Part shown: positions 1 through 7,851 of the stretch, in pieces
Position numbering within the stretch: position 1 is the first letter of the stretch
Layout of the letters: each line of letters starts with the position of its first letter
Source of the DNA: Lysobacterales bacterium
GTDB lineage: Bacteria > Pseudomonadota > Gammaproteobacteria > Xanthomonadales > Rhodanobacteraceae
Length of the DNA stretch: 64,000 nucleotides
Reading direction: 5' to 3'
Assembly: GCA_016721015.1 (NCBI GenBank)
Contig: JADKJL010000012.1
Span: 558,001 to 622,000 of the forward strand
Program-made: the position numbers and the translations under genes
Notes under the pieces: generated by a model
What the model was told of the DNA's origin: nothing
The model's database searches: none
Seen by the model: the letters and a program-made list of their open reading frames with translations, nothing else

Positions 1-411
1 GTGCATGACGGGCTCGGGCTCAAGCGCCTGCGCGCAAACGGAATCGAGGTGGCGATCATCAGCGCACGCATCAGTCACTTGGTCGCCAAGCGCATGAGCG
101 AGCTCGGCGTCGTCCATGTCTATCAAGGCCAGGAAGACAAGCGCGCCTGTTTCGAGCAGTTGCTGCATGCGCTGCAACTGGGTGCGGCAGAGTGCTCCTA
201 TGCCGGTGACGACCTGCCCGACCTGTGTGTCATGAAGACGGTCGGCCTGGCCATCGCCGTGGCCAACGCACATCCCTCGGTCTGCCAGCATGCGCACTGG
301 CAAACCCGACGCGAGGGTGGCTCGGGCGCGGTTCGCGAAATCTGCGACCTGTTGCTGGACGCACAAGGCAAGGCCGAGGCGGAACTCGCCCTGCACCTTG
401 GCAATCACTGA
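1..411 (+). CDS. kdsC: 3-deoxy-D-manno-octulosonate 8-phosphate phosphatase KdsC (5'-truncated by window edge)
   Basis: KdsC removes the phosphate from KDO-8-phosphate, the step before CMP-KDO formation in lipid A-core synthesis in the cytoplasm. The 136 visible residues are the C-terminal three quarters of a HAD-fold phosphatase. The segment GLGLKRLRANGIEVAIISAR is the usual KdsC core strand, although the family normally has Ser-Gly-Arg where this has Ser-Ala-Arg. GDDLPDL carries the acidic residues of the last HAD motif. The N-terminal aspartate nucleophile motif lies upstream of the window, so the GTG at base 1 is an internal codon and not the start. It ends 48 bases before lptC, the standard kdsC-lptC-lptA-lptB order, which supports the call. 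High confidence in identity. Confidence 0.93.
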   Translation: MHDGLGLKRLRANGIEVAIISARISHLVAKRMSELGVVHVYQGQEDKRACFEQLLHALQLGAAECSYAGDDLPDLCVMKTVGLAIAVANAHPSVCQHAHWQTRREGGSGAVREICDLLLDAQGKAEAELALHLGNH

Positions 412-459
412 TCGCATGCGGATTGAGCGGATGACACAACCGATCGGGGATCGCGCGCC

Positions 460-1041
460 ATGTTGATGGAACGGCGCACCCTGATCGTCGGCGTTTCACT
501 CGCGATCATTGCCGCATTGAGCCAGATCGTGCTCTGGCTGACCCGACCGCCTCCGCTCGAGCCAACCTTCAGCGGCCCTCCACGCTCGGGTTACACGCTC
601 GACAATTTTTCGATGAATGCGCTTGATGAGCACGGCAAGCTCAGCTTCACGGTCAGCGGCCCGCGTCTGACGCGCCGGGGCGAGGATGGCTCGATCTTCG
701 TCTCGACCCCCGACTACGTGATTGTCGACAAGGACAGTCACCCATGGATCGGCTTATCGGATTCGGCCTCGGTCAACAAGGATGGGTCGATCATGAAACT
801 GGAGGGTCACGTCGAAATGGAGCGTCAACCGGACGCGAACACTAGCGCGGCCCGCATCGTCACCTCCGATCTGATTGCCCATCCGCGCGACAATACCCTT
901 GAGACCGCGGCGCCGGCGCAGATCACGCAGCCGGGTTCTATACTGCGCGGTACCGGCATGCGCGGTGACCTCAACAGCAAAACCCTGGAGCTGCTATCCG
1001 ATGTCCACAACACGTTTGAACCGACCCGGCGCAAGCCCTGA
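460..1041 (+). CDS. lptC: LPS export ABC transporter periplasmic protein LptC
   Basis: LptC is a bitopic inner-membrane protein that takes LPS from LptB2FG and passes it to LptA in the periplasmic bridge. The 193-residue product has one N-terminal membrane segment (about residues 9-27) followed by a periplasmic beta-jellyroll region, as in the YrbK/LptC family; its length is normal. Motifs such as GYTLDNFSMNALDEHGKLSF match the first strands of the fold. ATG occurs at 460 and again at 466 (MERRTLIVG); either is possible. The stop is four bases before the lptA start, so the genes are almost certainly co-translated. Assignment rests on fold-like pattern plus strict synteny. Confidence 0.92.
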   Translation: MLMERRTLIVGVSLAIIAALSQIVLWLTRPPPLEPTFSGPPRSGYTLDNFSMNALDEHGKLSFTVSGPRLTRRGEDGSIFVSTPDYVIVDKDSHPWIGLSDSASVNKDGSIMKLEGHVEMERQPDANTSAARIVTSDLIAHPRDNTLETAAPAQITQPGSILRGTGMRGDLNSKTLELLSDVHNTFEPTRRKP

Positions 1042-1045
1042 TCGC

Positions 1046-1585
1046 ATGATCGGCCGGCACCTGTGGCTCGGCGTGATTGGCATGCTCGCAGTCGGCAGCG
1101 CACACGCCTTGAGCAGTGATCGCGACAAGAACCTCGAAGTTCGCGCCAGCTACAACAAGATGGTCACGACCACACCGTCGTTCGCGTTGTTCAAGGACAA
1201 CGTGCGCATCGAACAGGGTTCGTTGAAAGCCAGCGGCGACGAGGCGCGGGTCTACGAGGGCGATGGCAGCGAAAATTCGGGCCGGCGCATCGTCCTGACC
1301 GGATCGCCGGCCCGGCTTGAACAATTGCAGGACAACAACGGCGGCCTGATGACCGCACGCGCTGCGGAGATCGACTACAACGATGCCAGCCATGTCGCGA
1401 TACTCACTGGTGATGTCGTCGTCATCCAGGAAGGCAAGTCCGAATTCCGCGGTCAGCGCATGACCTACAACTCCGAAACCGGCGCCATGGAGGGTGGCAG
1501 CCAGGCCCCGGGCAGTGAAGTCCACATGACCTTCAAGCCCAAGCCGAAGAGTTCCGCCAAACCGGCAACGGACACGAATCGCTGA
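1046..1585 (+). CDS. lptA: LPS transport periplasmic bridge protein LptA
   Basis: LptA polymerises between LptC and LptD and carries LPS across the periplasm. I place the start at the ATG at 1046 because it gives a clean signal peptide (MIGRHLWLGVIGMLAVGSAHA, cleavage after AHA) four bases after lptC ends; the open frame continues upstream only as antisense-like low-quality sequence. The mature part has the OstA-like repeating beta pattern, for example FKDNVRIEQGSLKASGDEA and ILTGDVVVIQEGKSEFRGQ. The 179-residue length is typical. The C-terminal tail is lysine- and proline-rich. Its TGA overlaps the lptB ATG by one base, giving translational coupling. Confidence 0.93.
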   Translation: MIGRHLWLGVIGMLAVGSAHALSSDRDKNLEVRASYNKMVTTTPSFALFKDNVRIEQGSLKASGDEARVYEGDGSENSGRRIVLTGSPARLEQLQDNNGGLMTARAAEIDYNDASHVAILTGDVVVIQEGKSEFRGQRMTYNSETGAMEGGSQAPGSEVHMTFKPKPKSSAKPATDTNR

Positions 1586-2304
1586 TGCTGCATGCGGCAA
1601 ACCTGCGCAAGGCCTATGCGGGCCGCACCGTGGTGCGTGATTTCGGCTTTTCCCTGCGCCAGGGCGAAGTGGTTGGCCTGCTCGGGCCGAACGGTGCCGG
1701 CAAGACCACCTGTTTTTACATGGTGGTCGGTCTGGTCGCTGCCGATTCGGGCAGCATCCGCCTCGATGACCGCACCATCACGACCATGCCGATGCACGAA
1801 CGCGCCGCGCTCGGCATCGGTTACCTGCCGCAGGAGCCCTCGGTGTTTCGCCGCCTGAGCGTGGCCGACAATGTCATGGCCATCCTCGAGCTGCGCAAGG
1901 ATCTCGATGCGAAAGGCCGCGAAAGCGAGCTGGAGCATCTGCTCGACGATCTGCAGATCAGCCACATCGCGCGCAGCAAGGGAGCAAGCTTGTCAGGTGG
2001 CGAGCGACGCCGCGTCGAGATCACCCGTGCGCTGGCGGCAAAGCCGCGCTTCCTACTGCTCGACGAGCCATTTGCCGGCATCGATCCGATCTCGGTGGTC
2101 GACATCCAGCGCATCGTGCGTCACCTGAAGGCGCGCAACATCGGCATCCTGATCACCGATCACAATGTGCGCGAAACACTCGGCATCTGTGATCGCGCCT
2201 ACATCATGAACGAGGGCGCCGTGCTCACCCAGGGCTCACCGGCCGAAGTGCTGGCGAACGAAAAGGTCCGCGAGGTCTATCTCGGCGCCGAGTTCCGCAT
2301 GTAA
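1585..2304 (+). CDS. lptB: LPS export ABC transporter ATP-binding protein LptB
   Basis: LptB is the cytoplasmic ATPase dimer that powers LPS extraction with LptF and LptG (not in this window). The 239 residues hold a complete ABC cassette: Walker A GPNGAGKTT at about residues 34-42, the Q-loop region GYLPQEPSVFRRLSVADNV, signature LSGGERRRVEI, Walker B FLLLDEPFAGID and the switch histidine in ILITDHNVRET. The DHNVRETL stretch and the C-terminal tail REVYLGAEFRM are characteristic of LptB rather than of the branched-chain amino acid ATPases it resembles. Last gene of the lpt cluster, followed by 255 bases and then rpoN, the common proteobacterial order. Confidence 0.96.
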   Translation: MLHAANLRKAYAGRTVVRDFGFSLRQGEVVGLLGPNGAGKTTCFYMVVGLVAADSGSIRLDDRTITTMPMHERAALGIGYLPQEPSVFRRLSVADNVMAILELRKDLDAKGRESELEHLLDDLQISHIARSKGASLSGGERRRVEITRALAAKPRFLLLDEPFAGIDPISVVDIQRIVRHLKARNIGILITDHNVRETLGICDRAYIMNEGAVLTQGSPAEVLANEKVREVYLGAEFRM

Positions 2305-2559
2305 TGAAGGGTCTGGCCCGCGCAATGGCGTCCACTCGGCCATGCAAACCCGCGCGGGTTGCCGGGTGCGACGACACAATGTCGCGAACCACGCCCTGAC
2401 ATTGAATCCTGGCGGACCCGGCACGTTCAGGGCGGCTGTTTGCCAGAACGATTGGCAACCTCCGGAGAGTGGACTGCGCACGCGCAAGCGTCAAGATCTG
2501 CCGCTTCCGGTCAATTGGCGCTAAGATTGCATAAGACCGCAAGGCGACAAACCTAGGGC

Positions 2560-4002
2560 ATGAAACCCGCTCTGCAACTCCGCGTTCAGGCACAACTTGC
2601 GCTGACACCGCAACTGCAGCAGGCGATCAAGCTGTTGCAATTGTCGAGCATCGAACTCGAAGCGGAACTCAATCTCGCCCTCGAATCAAATCCCCTGCTC
2701 GACATTGACGAAAGCGAAGCCGAAGACGAAATCGAGGAGTTCGTTCCTGCCGAACACACCGCCAGCGCGGCGGTCGAGTCGGATGATCGCAATTCGGCCG
2801 AGCCGGTCGACAGCACCCCGGACTTCGACGATATCCCGCTCGATCTCGGTGAAGACTTTCGCGACTACCGCGCCAAGGCAACGGACGAGGAAAGCGTGGA
2901 GCCGCAGGACGCCGAATCCGAAGATTTGCGCGACCACCTGCTCTGGCAACTCAATCTGACCCCGCTTTCGATGCATGATCGCGGTATTGCCACCGCGATC
3001 ATTGAAGCAGTCAACGATGATGGCTACCTCGAGGAAACCAACGCGGTGATCGCCGAAAGCCTGGCCGATCTGTTCAGCGTGGGCGAGGATCAGGTCGAAG
3101 GCGTTCGTCATCGCATCCAGCGTTTCGATCCGGTCGGTGTCGCCTCGCGTTCACTCGGCGAATGCCTGGATATCCAGCTCGAGACCCTCGATCCGGAAAC
3201 ACCGGGACTCGCCAAGGCGCGCCAACTGGTCGCCGACAGTCTGGAGATCCTTGCGCGCAACGATCGCGCGCGGTTGTGCCAGCGCTTGCGTGCGAGCGAA
3301 GAGGAGCTCGATCTCGTTATCGAACTGGTGCGTTCGCTGAATCCGAAACCCGGCGCAGGCTACTCGAGCGCCGCACCCGAATACGTCGCACCCGATGCCT
3401 ATGCGCACAAGATCAATGGCCGCTGGCAGGTGTCGCTGTCGCCGAATTGCCAGCCGCGGCTGGCGATCAATGAACACTATGCAAGCCTGATTGCGCGGGC
3501 GCGCCGGGATGACGCCAATTATCTGCGCGGCCAGTTGCAGGAGGCGCGCTGGCTGATCAAGAGCCTCAAGACGCGCGCCGAAACCGTGCTGAAAGTGGCC
3601 CAGGCGATTGTCCAGGCACAGGCCGGATTCCTCGATTTCGGTGCCGAGGCGATGCGTCCGCTGGTTCTGCGCGATGTCGCCGAAGAAATCGAGATGCACG
3701 AGTCCACGGTTTCCCGGGTGACCACGCGCAAATATCTGCATACCCCGCGCGGCACGTTCGAATTCAAGTACTTCTTTTCCAGCGGCGTGTCCACGGTCGA
3801 TGGCGGTGCCGCCTCGGCAACCGCGATCCAGGCCATGATCCGCAAGTTGATCGATGACGAGAAAGCCGCCCGACCGATGTCCGACCAGGCATTGGCGGTC
3901 GAGCTCAACCGGCGTGGTATCAGCGTGGCACGACGTACCGTTGCAAAGTACAGGGAGGCGCTCAACATTCCATCATCGAACGATCGCTGTCGCCTCGACT
4001 GA
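2560..4002 (+). CDS. rpoN: RNA polymerase sigma-54 factor RpoN
   Basis: RpoN directs RNA polymerase to -24/-12 promoters and needs AAA+ activators. All three regions are visible in the 480 residues: a glutamine/leucine-rich region I at the N-terminus (LTPQLQQAIKLLQLSSIELE), an acidic region II (about residues 47-115), and region III with the core-binding part. The helix-turn-helix IEMHESTVSRVTTRKYLHTP comes next, then the C-terminal RpoN box ARRTVAKYREAL, which contacts the -24 element. Length is standard. The 255-base gap upstream (2305-2559) is long enough for its own promoter, but no convincing -35/-10 pair was fixed by eye. Downstream neighbours hpf and ptsN are the classical rpoN cluster. 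Confidence 0.97.
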   Translation: MKPALQLRVQAQLALTPQLQQAIKLLQLSSIELEAELNLALESNPLLDIDESEAEDEIEEFVPAEHTASAAVESDDRNSAEPVDSTPDFDDIPLDLGEDFRDYRAKATDEESVEPQDAESEDLRDHLLWQLNLTPLSMHDRGIATAIIEAVNDDGYLEETNAVIAESLADLFSVGEDQVEGVRHRIQRFDPVGVASRSLGECLDIQLETLDPETPGLAKARQLVADSLEILARNDRARLCQRLRASEEELDLVIELVRSLNPKPGAGYSSAAPEYVAPDAYAHKINGRWQVSLSPNCQPRLAINEHYASLIARARRDDANYLRGQLQEARWLIKSLKTRAETVLKVAQAIVQAQAGFLDFGAEAMRPLVLRDVAEEIEMHESTVSRVTTRKYLHTPRGTFEFKYFFSSGVSTVDGGAASATAIQAMIRKLIDDEKAARPMSDQALAVELNRRGISVARRTVAKYREALNIPSSNDRCRLD

Positions 4003-4110
4003 ATCCAGACGTGGCGTGCATCGGCACGGAACGCCCGGCTCGAACAATGGTCGAATCCGGCAGCGGTCGTTGAAACATGCGGATCATCGGAACCGCCGTT
4101 GATCCCACCC

Positions 4111-4129
4111 GGGCCGGGTTGTCCGGCCC
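4111..4129 (+). other. stem-loop just upstream of hpf ribosome binding site
   Basis: A perfect 7-bp GC stem (GGGCCGG/CCGGCCC) with a 5-base loop ends about seven bases before the AGAAGGAGG ribosome binding site of hpf. It has no T-run, so it is a weak terminator at best; it might act as a processing or attenuating hairpin between rpoN and hpf. Confidence 0.4.
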
Positions 4130-4148
4130 ACCTTAGAAGGAGGTTGCC

Positions 4149-4469
4149 ATGCAGATCACGATCAAAGGCCATCAGATCGAAGTCACTCCCGCGATGCGCA
4201 AGCATACGGAATCAAAGATGGAGCGTCTGACCCGGCATTTTGACCACCTTCACGAGCTGTCGATCGTCCTCAGCATTGAAAAACTGCTGCACAAGGCCGA
4301 AGCCACCATTCATGTCTCCGGCAAGGATCTGCACGCCGACGCGGTTGCCGCCGACATGTACTCAGCCATCGATGCACTCGCCGACAAGCTCACCGCCCAG
4401 GTTCGCAAGCACAAGGAAAAAGTCACCGATCATCATCCCAGGGAGGTGCTTGCCGCACGTTACGAGTAA
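4149..4469 (+). CDS. hpf: Ribosome hibernation promoting factor HPF (short form)
   Basis: HPF binds the 30S decoding region in stationary phase and, with RMF, pairs ribosomes into 100S dimers. At 106 residues this is the short form without the long-HPF C-terminal domain. The sequence MQITIKGHQIEVTPAMRKHT and the ending region of basic and acidic residues (RKHKEKVTDHHPRE) match the sigma-54 modulation/YhbH family. A strong ribosome binding site (AGAAGGAGG) lies seven bases before the ATG, fixing the start. It sits between rpoN and ptsN as in most gammaproteobacteria. Confidence 0.95.
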   Translation: MQITIKGHQIEVTPAMRKHTESKMERLTRHFDHLHELSIVLSIEKLLHKAEATIHVSGKDLHADAVAADMYSAIDALADKLTAQVRKHKEKVTDHHPREVLAARYE

Positions 4470-4586
4470 TTCATTGCCGGATGACCGGGGCCGGTTCATC
4501 CTGGCGATGGACCGGCTTTCAACGGATGGCCTGCGTGCAAGCCACGCCGATGCGATAATGCGCATCTTCTTCGAACGGGTTTCGCC

Positions 4587-5066
4587 GTGCCTTTTCTCGA
4601 TCTGCTCTCCGCCGAGCACGTGTGCACGAATATCGTTGCCGCCGACAAGCCCCAACTGCTTGATAAACTGGCCGCCATGCTGGCCCGTGATGGTGCTGAG
4701 CAGCCTTCGATCGCGGCAGCCTTGAAGGAACGCGAAATGCTCGGTTCGACCGGCCTCGGCCACGGTGTGGCGATTCCGCACGGCCGCATTGACAGCCTCG
4801 ACAAACCGCGGGTGGCGCTGGTCCGGCTGGCCAGGCCCCTGGACTTTGGTTCGATCGATGGCCAGCCTGTTGATCTCGTCGCCGCGATGGTCGTGCCTGA
4901 ACAGAACACCGACCTGCATCTGCAACTGCTTGCCGAGCTGGCGGAGTTTTTTTCCCACAAGGAGGTGGTCAAGGCCTTGCGCGAGGCTGCCGACGGCAGC
5001 GCGCTGCGCGCGGAACTGGCAGAATTCAGCCGCAACCGACTCAAGGACGCAACGTGGACCGACTGA
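4587..5066 (+). CDS. ptsN: Nitrogen-PTS EIIA component PtsN (EIIA-Ntr)
   Basis: PtsN is a regulatory phospho-carrier that receives phosphate from an HPr-like protein and modulates potassium, nitrogen and envelope functions. The 159 residues form one PTS EIIA type-2 domain; the phosphorylated histidine is H65 in GHGVAIPHGRI. The start is GTG at 4587 (MPFLDLLSAEHV), giving the normal length. The 3' end overlaps hprK by 13 bases, indicating coupling. No dedicated EI-Ntr or NPr is seen in this window; the ptsH and ptsI genes three to five genes downstream may supply phosphate (inference). Confidence 0.95.
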   Translation: MPFLDLLSAEHVCTNIVAADKPQLLDKLAAMLARDGAEQPSIAAALKEREMLGSTGLGHGVAIPHGRIDSLDKPRVALVRLARPLDFGSIDGQPVDLVAAMVVPEQNTDLHLQLLAELAEFFSHKEVVKALREAADGSALRAELAEFSRNRLKDATWTD

Positions 5067-6004
5067 CCTCGCGCCAACTCTACGATGCCGTCGGTGAGCG
5101 CATGCAATTGCGCTGGGTGGCCGGACTGCGCGGCGAAGGGCGCGCGATCGAGCCGGGCGACAAGACATCGCGCCGCCCCTCGCAAATCGGCTATCTCAAC
5201 ATCATCTATCCGAACAAGGTGCAGATCATCGGCACCGAAGAGCTTGAATATCTGGACGGGCTCGATTCGCGCCAACGTTGGGAAACCATCGAAAAGATCA
5301 TGGCCTATCGATCGATCGCCTTGATCGTGACCAAGGATCAAGCCATTCCGGGCGACCTGCGCAATGCGGCGGAAGAATCGAACACGCCGCTGTGGGCCAG
5401 CCCGAAGCGCGGCCACGAACTGCTCACCTATCTGCAATATCACCTCGCCCGCGGACTGGCGCGGCAAATCACCTTGCATGGCGTGCTCATGGAGGTGAAC
5501 TCGATCGGTGTCCTGATCACCGGCGAAAGCGGCACCGGCAAGAGTGAGCTGGCGCTCGAACTGATCACCCGCGGCCATCGCCTGGTGGCCGACGATGCAC
5601 CCGAGTTCACCTTGATCGCACCCGACGTCATCGATGGCACCTGCCCGGAGATGCTGCGTGACCTGCTTGAGGTTCGTGGTCTTGGCGTGCTCAATGTGCG
5701 CGAGATGTTCGGTCACACGGCCGTCAAGCCATCGAAATACCTGCGTCTTATCATCCACTTGCAACCCATGGTCCAGAACGGCGCCGATGATGCAATGAAG
5801 CGTCTGTATGGTGATGTCGGTTATCGCGAAATACTCGACGTGCCAATTCCGCAGATCGTCATTCCGGTCGCCTCGGGGCGCAATATCGCGGTGCTCGCCG
5901 AGGCCGCCGTGCGCAGCCACATGCTGAAGTCGAAGGGCCTCGATCCGGCACAGACCTTTGTCGATCGACAGGCCCATCAACTGAGGCGGCTACCGCCATG
6001 GTGA
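5054..6004 (+). CDS. hprK: HPr kinase/phosphorylase HprK
   Basis: HprK phosphorylates and dephosphorylates Ser46 of HPr, linking PTS state to metabolism. The 316 residues show the N-terminal HprK domain and a C-terminal kinase domain with Walker A GESGTGKS at residues 157-164, the catalytic histidine region LARQITLHGVLMEV (H142), and the signature LEVRGLGVLNVREMFG. The GTG at 5054 is 13 bases inside ptsN. Gammaproteobacteria with HprK usually have it in this ptsN-hprK-rapZ setting and use it for regulation, as no sugar permease is encoded nearby. The target Ser46 is present in the downstream HPr. Confidence 0.96.
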   Translation: MDRLTSRQLYDAVGERMQLRWVAGLRGEGRAIEPGDKTSRRPSQIGYLNIIYPNKVQIIGTEELEYLDGLDSRQRWETIEKIMAYRSIALIVTKDQAIPGDLRNAAEESNTPLWASPKRGHELLTYLQYHLARGLARQITLHGVLMEVNSIGVLITGESGTGKSELALELITRGHRLVADDAPEFTLIAPDVIDGTCPEMLRDLLEVRGLGVLNVREMFGHTAVKPSKYLRLIIHLQPMVQNGADDAMKRLYGDVGYREILDVPIPQIVIPVASGRNIAVLAEAAVRSHMLKSKGLDPAQTFVDRQAHQLRRLPPW

Positions 6005-6008
6005 ACAC

Positions 6009-6893
6009 ATGAACACGCCGGATACGATCATCCCGTCGAATCGGCTGGTGGTCGTCAGCGGCCTGTCCGGCTCCGGCAAATCGGTTGCCCTGCGTACGCT
6101 GGAGGATCTCGACTATTACTGTGTCGACAACCTGCCGAGCGCGCTGCTGCCGGATTTCGTTCGCGCCGTTTCGCGCGACAGCGAGGGCCGCCACCCGCGC
6201 CTGGCGGTCGGCGTCGATGTGCGCAATCGTGCCAATGACCTGAATCGCCTGCCCGACGTCCTGTCCGAACTGGCCGAGATCGGCATCGACTACGAGCTCG
6301 TCTTCCTCGATACGCGCGATGACGTCTTGATCAAGCGCTATTCGGAAACCCGGCGCCGGCATCCACTGTCGCTTGGCGGGCTCGGACTTGCCGATGCGAT
6401 CGCCCTCGAACGCAAGCTGATGCGCCAGATCGCGACCGTTGCCGATCGCGTGATTGATACCAGTGAGCTCAACGTGCACCAGTTGCGCCGTCTGGTGATT
6501 GCCGAGCTCGGCATGAGCGCGGGCTCGTTGACCCTGCTGTTTGAATCGTTTGCGTTCAAGAAGGGAGTTCCGCCGGTCGCGGATTTCGTCTTCGATGCGC
6601 GGTGCCTGCCGAATCCGCACTGGAACGCCGCCCTGCGACCACTCACCGGTCGCGACCCACCGGTGCGCGCATGGCTGGAGGAGCAAGCCGACGTCGCGCT
6701 TTTTCTCGATCATTTGCGCAGCTTTTTCGAAACCTGGCTGGTCCGCTTCCAGAACGAGGGCCGAAGCTATGTGACCATCTGCATCGGCTGCACCGGCGGC
6801 CGCCACCGATCCGTACATCTGGTCGAACGCCTGGCCGATCACTTTCGCCAGAACTATCAACAAGTGCTGAGTTATCATCGTGAACTTGAATAA
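6009..6893 (+). CDS. rapZ: RNase adapter protein / nucleotide-binding protein RapZ
   Basis: RapZ binds nucleotide and, in E. coli, hands the small RNA GlmZ to RNase E to control glucosamine-6-phosphate synthase. The 294-residue product has Walker A GLSGSGKS at residues 18-25, followed by the family hallmark LRTLEDLDYYCVDNLP, and the C-terminal domain with SYVTICIGCTGGRHRSV. Length is normal. The start is five bases after the hprK stop. Whether GlmY/GlmZ exist in this organism cannot be seen here; the RNase-adapter role is transferred from the family. Confidence 0.95.
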   Translation: MNTPDTIIPSNRLVVVSGLSGSGKSVALRTLEDLDYYCVDNLPSALLPDFVRAVSRDSEGRHPRLAVGVDVRNRANDLNRLPDVLSELAEIGIDYELVFLDTRDDVLIKRYSETRRRHPLSLGGLGLADAIALERKLMRQIATVADRVIDTSELNVHQLRRLVIAELGMSAGSLTLLFESFAFKKGVPPVADFVFDARCLPNPHWNAALRPLTGRDPPVRAWLEEQADVALFLDHLRSFFETWLVRFQNEGRSYVTICIGCTGGRHRSVHLVERLADHFRQNYQQVLSYHRELE

Positions 6894-6962
6894 GCGTCTT
6901 CAAATCGGGTGGCGCGGGCAATCGCCTGCGCGCATGCCATGCGTTTCATCGGCAGTCCCGGC

Positions 6963-7355
6963 GTGAGCGTCGGCGTGCTGCTCATGACCCATGAGGCAAT
7001 GGGCGCGGCTCTGGTGGGCGCCGCCCGTCACGTGCTCGGCAAGCTGCCGCTCGACCTCGATGTGATCGAGGTCGAAGCCAGCGCCGATCCCGACTCCACG
7101 CTGAGCAATGCGGCGCGCCAGGCCCGCGGGCTCGACCGTGGCGAGGGCGTGCTCGTGCTGACCGACCTGTACGGCGCTACGCCGTGCAACGTCGCCCAGC
7201 GCCTGCCCGCGCTTGGCCTCAAGATGCACTGCGTATCCGGTCTCAACCTGCCGATGCTGCTGCGTGTACTCAACTATCCCGAACAGTCCCTGGACGAACT
7301 CGCGCAGACCGCGGCAAGCGGTGGCCGCGGAGGAATATTCATCGATCATGCTTGA
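6963..7355 (+). CDS. PTS system mannose-type EIIA domain protein
   Basis: This is a stand-alone EIIA of the mannose family, which accepts phosphate from HPr-His15. I choose the GTG at 6963 (MSVGVLLMTHEAMG) because it puts the reactive histidine at residue 10, as in E. coli EIIA-Man; GTG at 6909 and ATG at 6939 are in-frame alternatives that add an unusual leader. Further family features are VLVLTDLYGATPCNVAQR and NLPMLLRVLNY. No IIB, IIC or IID gene is near, so the protein is probably regulatory and not part of a transporter. Its last eight bases overlap ptsH. Confidence 0.9.
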   Translation: MSVGVLLMTHEAMGAALVGAARHVLGKLPLDLDVIEVEASADPDSTLSNAARQARGLDRGEGVLVLTDLYGATPCNVAQRLPALGLKMHCVSGLNLPMLLRVLNYPEQSLDELAQTAASGGRGGIFIDHA

Positions 7356-7617
7356 ACGTGAAATCACCATCAGCAACAAGCTCGGCCTGCATGCACGGGC
7401 CTCGGCCAAGCTCGTGCAGACCCTGCACGGCTTCCAGTCCAGCATGTTCATGGCCTACCGTGGCAAGGAGGTCAACGCCAAAAGCATCATGGGGGTGATG
7501 ATGCTCGCGGCCGGTCTCGGCGCCGTGCTGACCTTGCGCGCCGACGGCACCGACGAGGAAGCGGCGATGGCCGCCCTGGTCGATCTTTTCGAGCGCAAAT
7601 TCGACGAGGGCCAGTAA
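7348..7617 (+). CDS. ptsH: Phosphocarrier protein HPr
   Basis: HPr carries phosphate from EI to EIIA proteins. The ATG at 7348, preceded by GCGGAGGAA, gives 89 residues with the active His15 in KLGLHARAS and the regulatory Ser46 in KEVNAKSIMGV, which is the HprK site. Both residues fall exactly at the canonical positions, confirming this start over longer in-frame extensions. It overlaps the upstream EIIA gene by eight bases. A 165-bp palindromic element lies between it and ptsI. Confidence 0.96.
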   Translation: MLEREITISNKLGLHARASAKLVQTLHGFQSSMFMAYRGKEVNAKSIMGVMMLAAGLGAVLTLRADGTDEEAAMAALVDLFERKFDEGQ

Positions 7618-7670
7618 CGGTTCGACGACGCCGGAAGCGTCGGCATTCACGGCATGGCCATGCATCAACC

Positions 7671-7835
7671 TAGCCCGGATTAGTCATGAATACACGCGAT
7701 GATCGCGCAGGACATTGGATTCACACGGATTTTCGTGATCGAGCGCATAGCAGGGACTATGGGCGAGTGAGCGAGAATCCGTGTGGATTCAAAGGACAAG
7801 CGAGGGCGCGTGTTTTTCATGAATAGTCCGGGCTA
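7671..7835. repeat. 165-bp imperfect palindrome between ptsH and ptsI
   Basis: The sequence from TAGCCCGGATTAGTCATGAA at 7671 reads almost the same as the reverse complement ending in TTCATGAATAGTCCGGGCTA at 7835. Pairing continues inward for roughly 60-70 bases per arm through CGCG, GGACA..TTG and the strong block GATTCACACGGATTTTCG / CGAGAATCCGTGTGGATTC. The centre around 7745-7765 is a short unpaired loop. It contains no gene and no transposase. It resembles a miniature inverted-repeat or REP-like element, or a very large hairpin in the pts transcript. Confidence 0.85.
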
Positions 7836-7851
7836 AGGAGAAGGATCCAGC

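Noticed and set aside
4479..4501. Stem-loop GGATGACCGG/CCGGTTCATCC between hpf and ptsN as a terminator
   Set aside because: Imperfect, with no T-run, and hpf to ptsN is normally one transcript; too weak to list.
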